Positions 7,419-9,097 of a stretch of DNA of 9,097 nt are shown here, in pieces (position 1 is the first letter of the stretch; the number at the start of each line of letters is the position of its first letter). The notes below the pieces were generated by a model that saw only the letters and a program-made list of their open reading frames with translations, was not told the origin of the DNA and ran no database searches. The translations under genes and the position numbers were made by a program. This stretch comes from Burkholderiales bacterium (GTDB lineage: Bacteria > Pseudomonadota > Gammaproteobacteria > Burkholderiales > Usitatibacteraceae), in NCBI GenBank assembly GCA_014378085.1, contig JACMOJ010000440.1:1-9097 (forward strand). The letters run 5' to 3'.

Positions 7419-8803
7419 GGCACTTTCTTTGCAGTGCTGCCGTCGACGACACGGTTGTTGGCAACCTCGGTGGTGGCAACCCCTCGGTTGGCCAATTTTT
7501 TTGCACAGGGTAATAACGCCGACCATGTAGCGTCGATCTCGGTCAACGCTTGGCGGGTAGTCTTACGGTTGAGCATCACCGCTTGCAGATTACGCGCATA
7601 GTCGCTGCGAAATTTGTTGTAGTTGCGCATTGGCGGCACCAGCACTTCCCCGCGTTTTACCTGCTCAACCGACAACGCGCGCGCTTCGTCAAGCAGACGA
7701 TCGCCAGACGGTTTTGTAAAAAATGGATCCTCATAACTTTTTGTGCTCGACGGTAGGATCGGCACACGTCGCGCGAACTCGGTTTGATTGGCCGCATTGG
7801 TCAAAAACGTCGCGAAGCGAAATGCCGCTAGTTTGTTGGGCGACTGCTCGAGTACCGCCACGTTCATCGCCGCGATATTCGGCGGCGTATCGCTGCTGCC
7901 GATTTGCAACGTCACACCCACGTCGGCGTAGAACGCCGGATTGTTCGTTTTGATGAATTGCAGAAACTGCATCCCCGTACTCACCATCGCCACCTGCCCA
8001 GCCAGAAACATTTCTACCGCTTTACGGTGCCCTTCGGTGACAACATTTTTTGGAACCAATCCGTCTTGATACAACCGTTGATGAAAGGCGAAGACACGTT
8101 CTCCGCGTTCGTCAATAAACCCCGCACGACAACCATTTACACTCAGAATTGGCGCTCCCATCGAGACCAGCGTCTCTAGCGGCGTACTGCCATCGAGCGC
8201 AGGAAAGTAGGCGTAACGGCCGGTGGCGGCCCTGACCTTCTGCGCCGCCGGCAACAATCCTTCAAATGTCTTCGGCGCCTCCACACCGGCTTGGCGTAGC
8301 AGCGGTTTGTTGTACAACAGCACACTCGTCGTGAGATACCAAGGTAGGGCAAAGGTCTTTCCGTCGAGTCGGTTCGCCTTCCACGCGGCGGGCAAATACG
8401 CGCGGATTTCCGCGGCGCTCAGAAATTTTTCCGGATCCGCTAACGCGCCAAACTCGGCCAGTTTTGAAGCGAACTGTGGATTCAAATTCACCACGTCGGG
8501 CGCGGGTCGCCGCGGGGTTGCCGCCGCAACGGCGGTGAGGGTTTTTTTCTCCATTTCTGACCACGGCACATCCACCCACTTCACACGTATGTCTGGATGC
8601 TGCTTTTCGAAATCACGGATGACGCCGCGAATGTACGCATCGTGAAACGGCGATAGTTGCATTGTCCAAAACTGTACTTGCACGACATCCGCAAGCGTGC
8701 CGGTCGACGTCAGCGCAGAAAATCCCGTCAACAAAAACACGGATAGGGCGCGCCACCGTTTGGCAAGACTCGCTGATAATGTCGCATTACGTGGTCGGTT
8801 CAT
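7415..8803 (-). CDS. periplasmic sugar-binding protein of an ABC transporter
   Basis: A 462-residue extracellular solute-binding protein of the MalE/UgpB type (SBP family 1), which captures the sugar in the periplasm and delivers it to the two permeases encoded downstream. Residues 1-38 form a signal peptide: a basic stretch (KRWR, 15-18), a hydrophobic core (SVFLLTGFSAL) and a probable cleavage after TLA (36-38). There is no lipobox cysteine. The mature start VQVQFWTM and the block FALPWYLTTSVLLYNKPLL (151-169) are typical, as are the MFLAGQVAM (265-273) and FATFLTNAANQTEFA (330-344) segments. The C-terminus after about residue 427 is a polar tail. It is the first gene of the operon, preceded by an AGGAG site 12 bases before the ATG, and its stop overlaps the kinase start. 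Confidence 0.94.
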   Translation of the reverse strand: MNRPRNATLSASLAKRWRALSVFLLTGFSALTSTGTLADVVQVQFWTMQLSPFHDAYIRGVIRDFEKQHPDIRVKWVDVPWSEMEKKTLTAVAAATPRRPAPDVVNLNPQFASKLAEFGALADPEKFLSAAEIRAYLPAAWKANRLDGKTFALPWYLTTSVLLYNKPLLRQAGVEAPKTFEGLLPAAQKVRAATGRYAYFPALDGSTPLETLVSMGAPILSVNGCRAGFIDERGERVFAFHQRLYQDGLVPKNVVTEGHRKAVEMFLAGQVAMVSTGMQFLQFIKTNNPAFYADVGVTLQIGSSDTPPNIAAMNVAVLEQSPNKLAAFRFATFLTNAANQTEFARRVPILPSSTKSYEDPFFTKPSGDRLLDEARALSVEQVKRGEVLVPPMRNYNKFRSDYARNLQAVMLNRKTTRQALTEIDATWSALLPCAKKLANRGVATTEVANNRVVDGSTAKKVP

Positions 8804-8913
8804 TGGAACTTAAAACTCCTGCAAAGACGGGCGTTTCCAAGCAAAAATGGCTGGATTCCACCGTCTACCGGACACTTTGACGATAATTTCAGCACCCTAC
8901 TGATTCCTCTTTG
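8804..8913. promoter_or_regulatory. divergent promoter region between the transporter operon and nanE
   Basis: This 110-base gap is the only sizeable non-coding stretch and must hold the start signals for at least the leftward operon and probably nanE. On the plus strand GATAAT at 8882-8887 is a fair -10 match but lacks a good -35 at normal spacing. TTGACG at 8877-8882 is a fair -35, but its downstream partner (CTGATT, 8900-8905) is poor and very close to the nanE start. No convincing sigma-70 pair is seen on the minus strand. The pentamer TGGAA/TTCCA occurs three times, at 8804-8808, 8835-8839 and 8856-8860. No regulator gene is present in the window. Confidence 0.5.
8816..8820 (-). promoter_or_regulatory. 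ribosome binding site of the sugar-binding protein gene
   Basis: CTCCT on the plus strand gives AGGAG on the coding strand, 12 bases before the ATG at 8803. The spacing is longer than ideal, but no other Met codon is available before residue 48 and the signal peptide requires this start. Confidence 0.55.
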
Positions 8914-9097
8914 ATGAACTTTCGAACACCTGCTCTCATCGATTCTGCCTTGCGTGGACGCCTTGTGGTGTCTTGCCAGCCCGTAGACCACGGGCCGCTC
9001 GATCGCGATGACGTAGTGGTAGCGCTGGCGGCGGCCGCGATTGCAGGCGGGGCCGGGGGTGTTCGCATTGGAAGCGCAAAGCGTGTGGCGGGGGTAC
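8914..9097 (+). CDS. nanE: N-acetylmannosamine-6-phosphate 2-epimerase, N-terminal part (cut by window edge)
   Basis: The first 61 residues of NanE, which converts ManNAc-6-phosphate to GlcNAc-6-phosphate in the cytoplasm and so links ManNAc or sialic acid breakdown to amino-sugar catabolism. The stretch GRLVVSCQPVDHGPLDRDDV (15-34) closely follows the E. coli NanE pattern (GLIVSCQPVPDSPLD). It leads into an Ala-rich helix and GGVRI (48-52), where R51 matches the conserved substrate-contacting Arg of the family's TIM barrel. The catalytic Lys and Glu lie beyond the window. The ATG at 8914 fits the family N-terminus, but no purine-rich ribosome-binding site precedes it (upstream bases are CTGATTCCTCTTTG). 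The gene is transcribed away from the transporter operon, with which it probably shares control. Confidence 0.9.
   Translation, partial: MNFRTPALIDSALRGRLVVSCQPVDHGPLDRDDVVVALAAAAIAGGAGGVRIGSAKRVAGV

Noticed and set aside
7419..7526. Longer version of the ROK kinase starting at 7526
   Set aside because: It would add 36 residues with many Cys, His and Arg inside the binding-protein gene. The ATGA-overlapping start at 7418 sits just before the conserved ATP motif.
8223..8645. A 140-codon open frame on the plus strand
   Set aside because: It is antisense to the solute-binding protein, whose homology is clear. The product shows no family resemblance.
8841..8863. Possible sigma-54 promoter (TGGAAT...TTTGCTT on the minus strand)
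   Set aside because: The GG and GC elements are about 15 bases apart instead of the required 10, so the spacing rules it out.

Overview
The window looks like part of a carbohydrate-uptake and catabolism locus from a Gram-negative bacterium, most likely a proteobacterium of moderately high G+C. The solute-binding protein has a cleavable signal peptide without a lipobox cysteine, which points to a true periplasm. The visible NanE N-terminus resembles the enterobacterial type. Nothing in the sequence fixes a genus.

Layout, right to left: seven genes run on the minus strand from 8803 to beyond position 1. They encode a periplasmic sugar-binding protein, a ROK-family sugar kinase, two MalF/MalG-type ABC permeases, a family GH38 alpha-mannosidase-type hydrolase, a DUF4127 protein and an FAD-dependent oxidoreductase cut by the left edge. 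All six junctions overlap: four are ATGA stop/start overlaps and two are overlaps of 13-14 bases. This is a single tightly coupled operon. A 110-base divergent region (8804-8913) separates it from a plus-strand gene cut by the right edge. That gene is recognisable as nanE, N-acetylmannosamine-6-phosphate 2-epimerase.

Working model (inference): the transporter brings in a mannosamine- or mannose-containing oligosaccharide, and the GH38 enzyme, which has no signal peptide, cleaves it in the cytoplasm. The ROK kinase phosphorylates the released sugar, plausibly N-acetylmannosamine (ManNAc), and NanE converts ManNAc-6-phosphate to GlcNAc-6-phosphate. The DUF4127 protein and the FAD oxidoreductase have no assigned step. 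They may modify the imported glycan before or after hydrolysis, and they are the most novel part of the locus. No sialic acid lyase, transporter ATPase or regulator lies in the window.

The window is almost entirely coding. No RNA genes, mobile elements, CRISPR arrays or convincing terminators were seen. Two short in-frame tandem repeats occur, one in the GH38 gene and one in the kinase gene.
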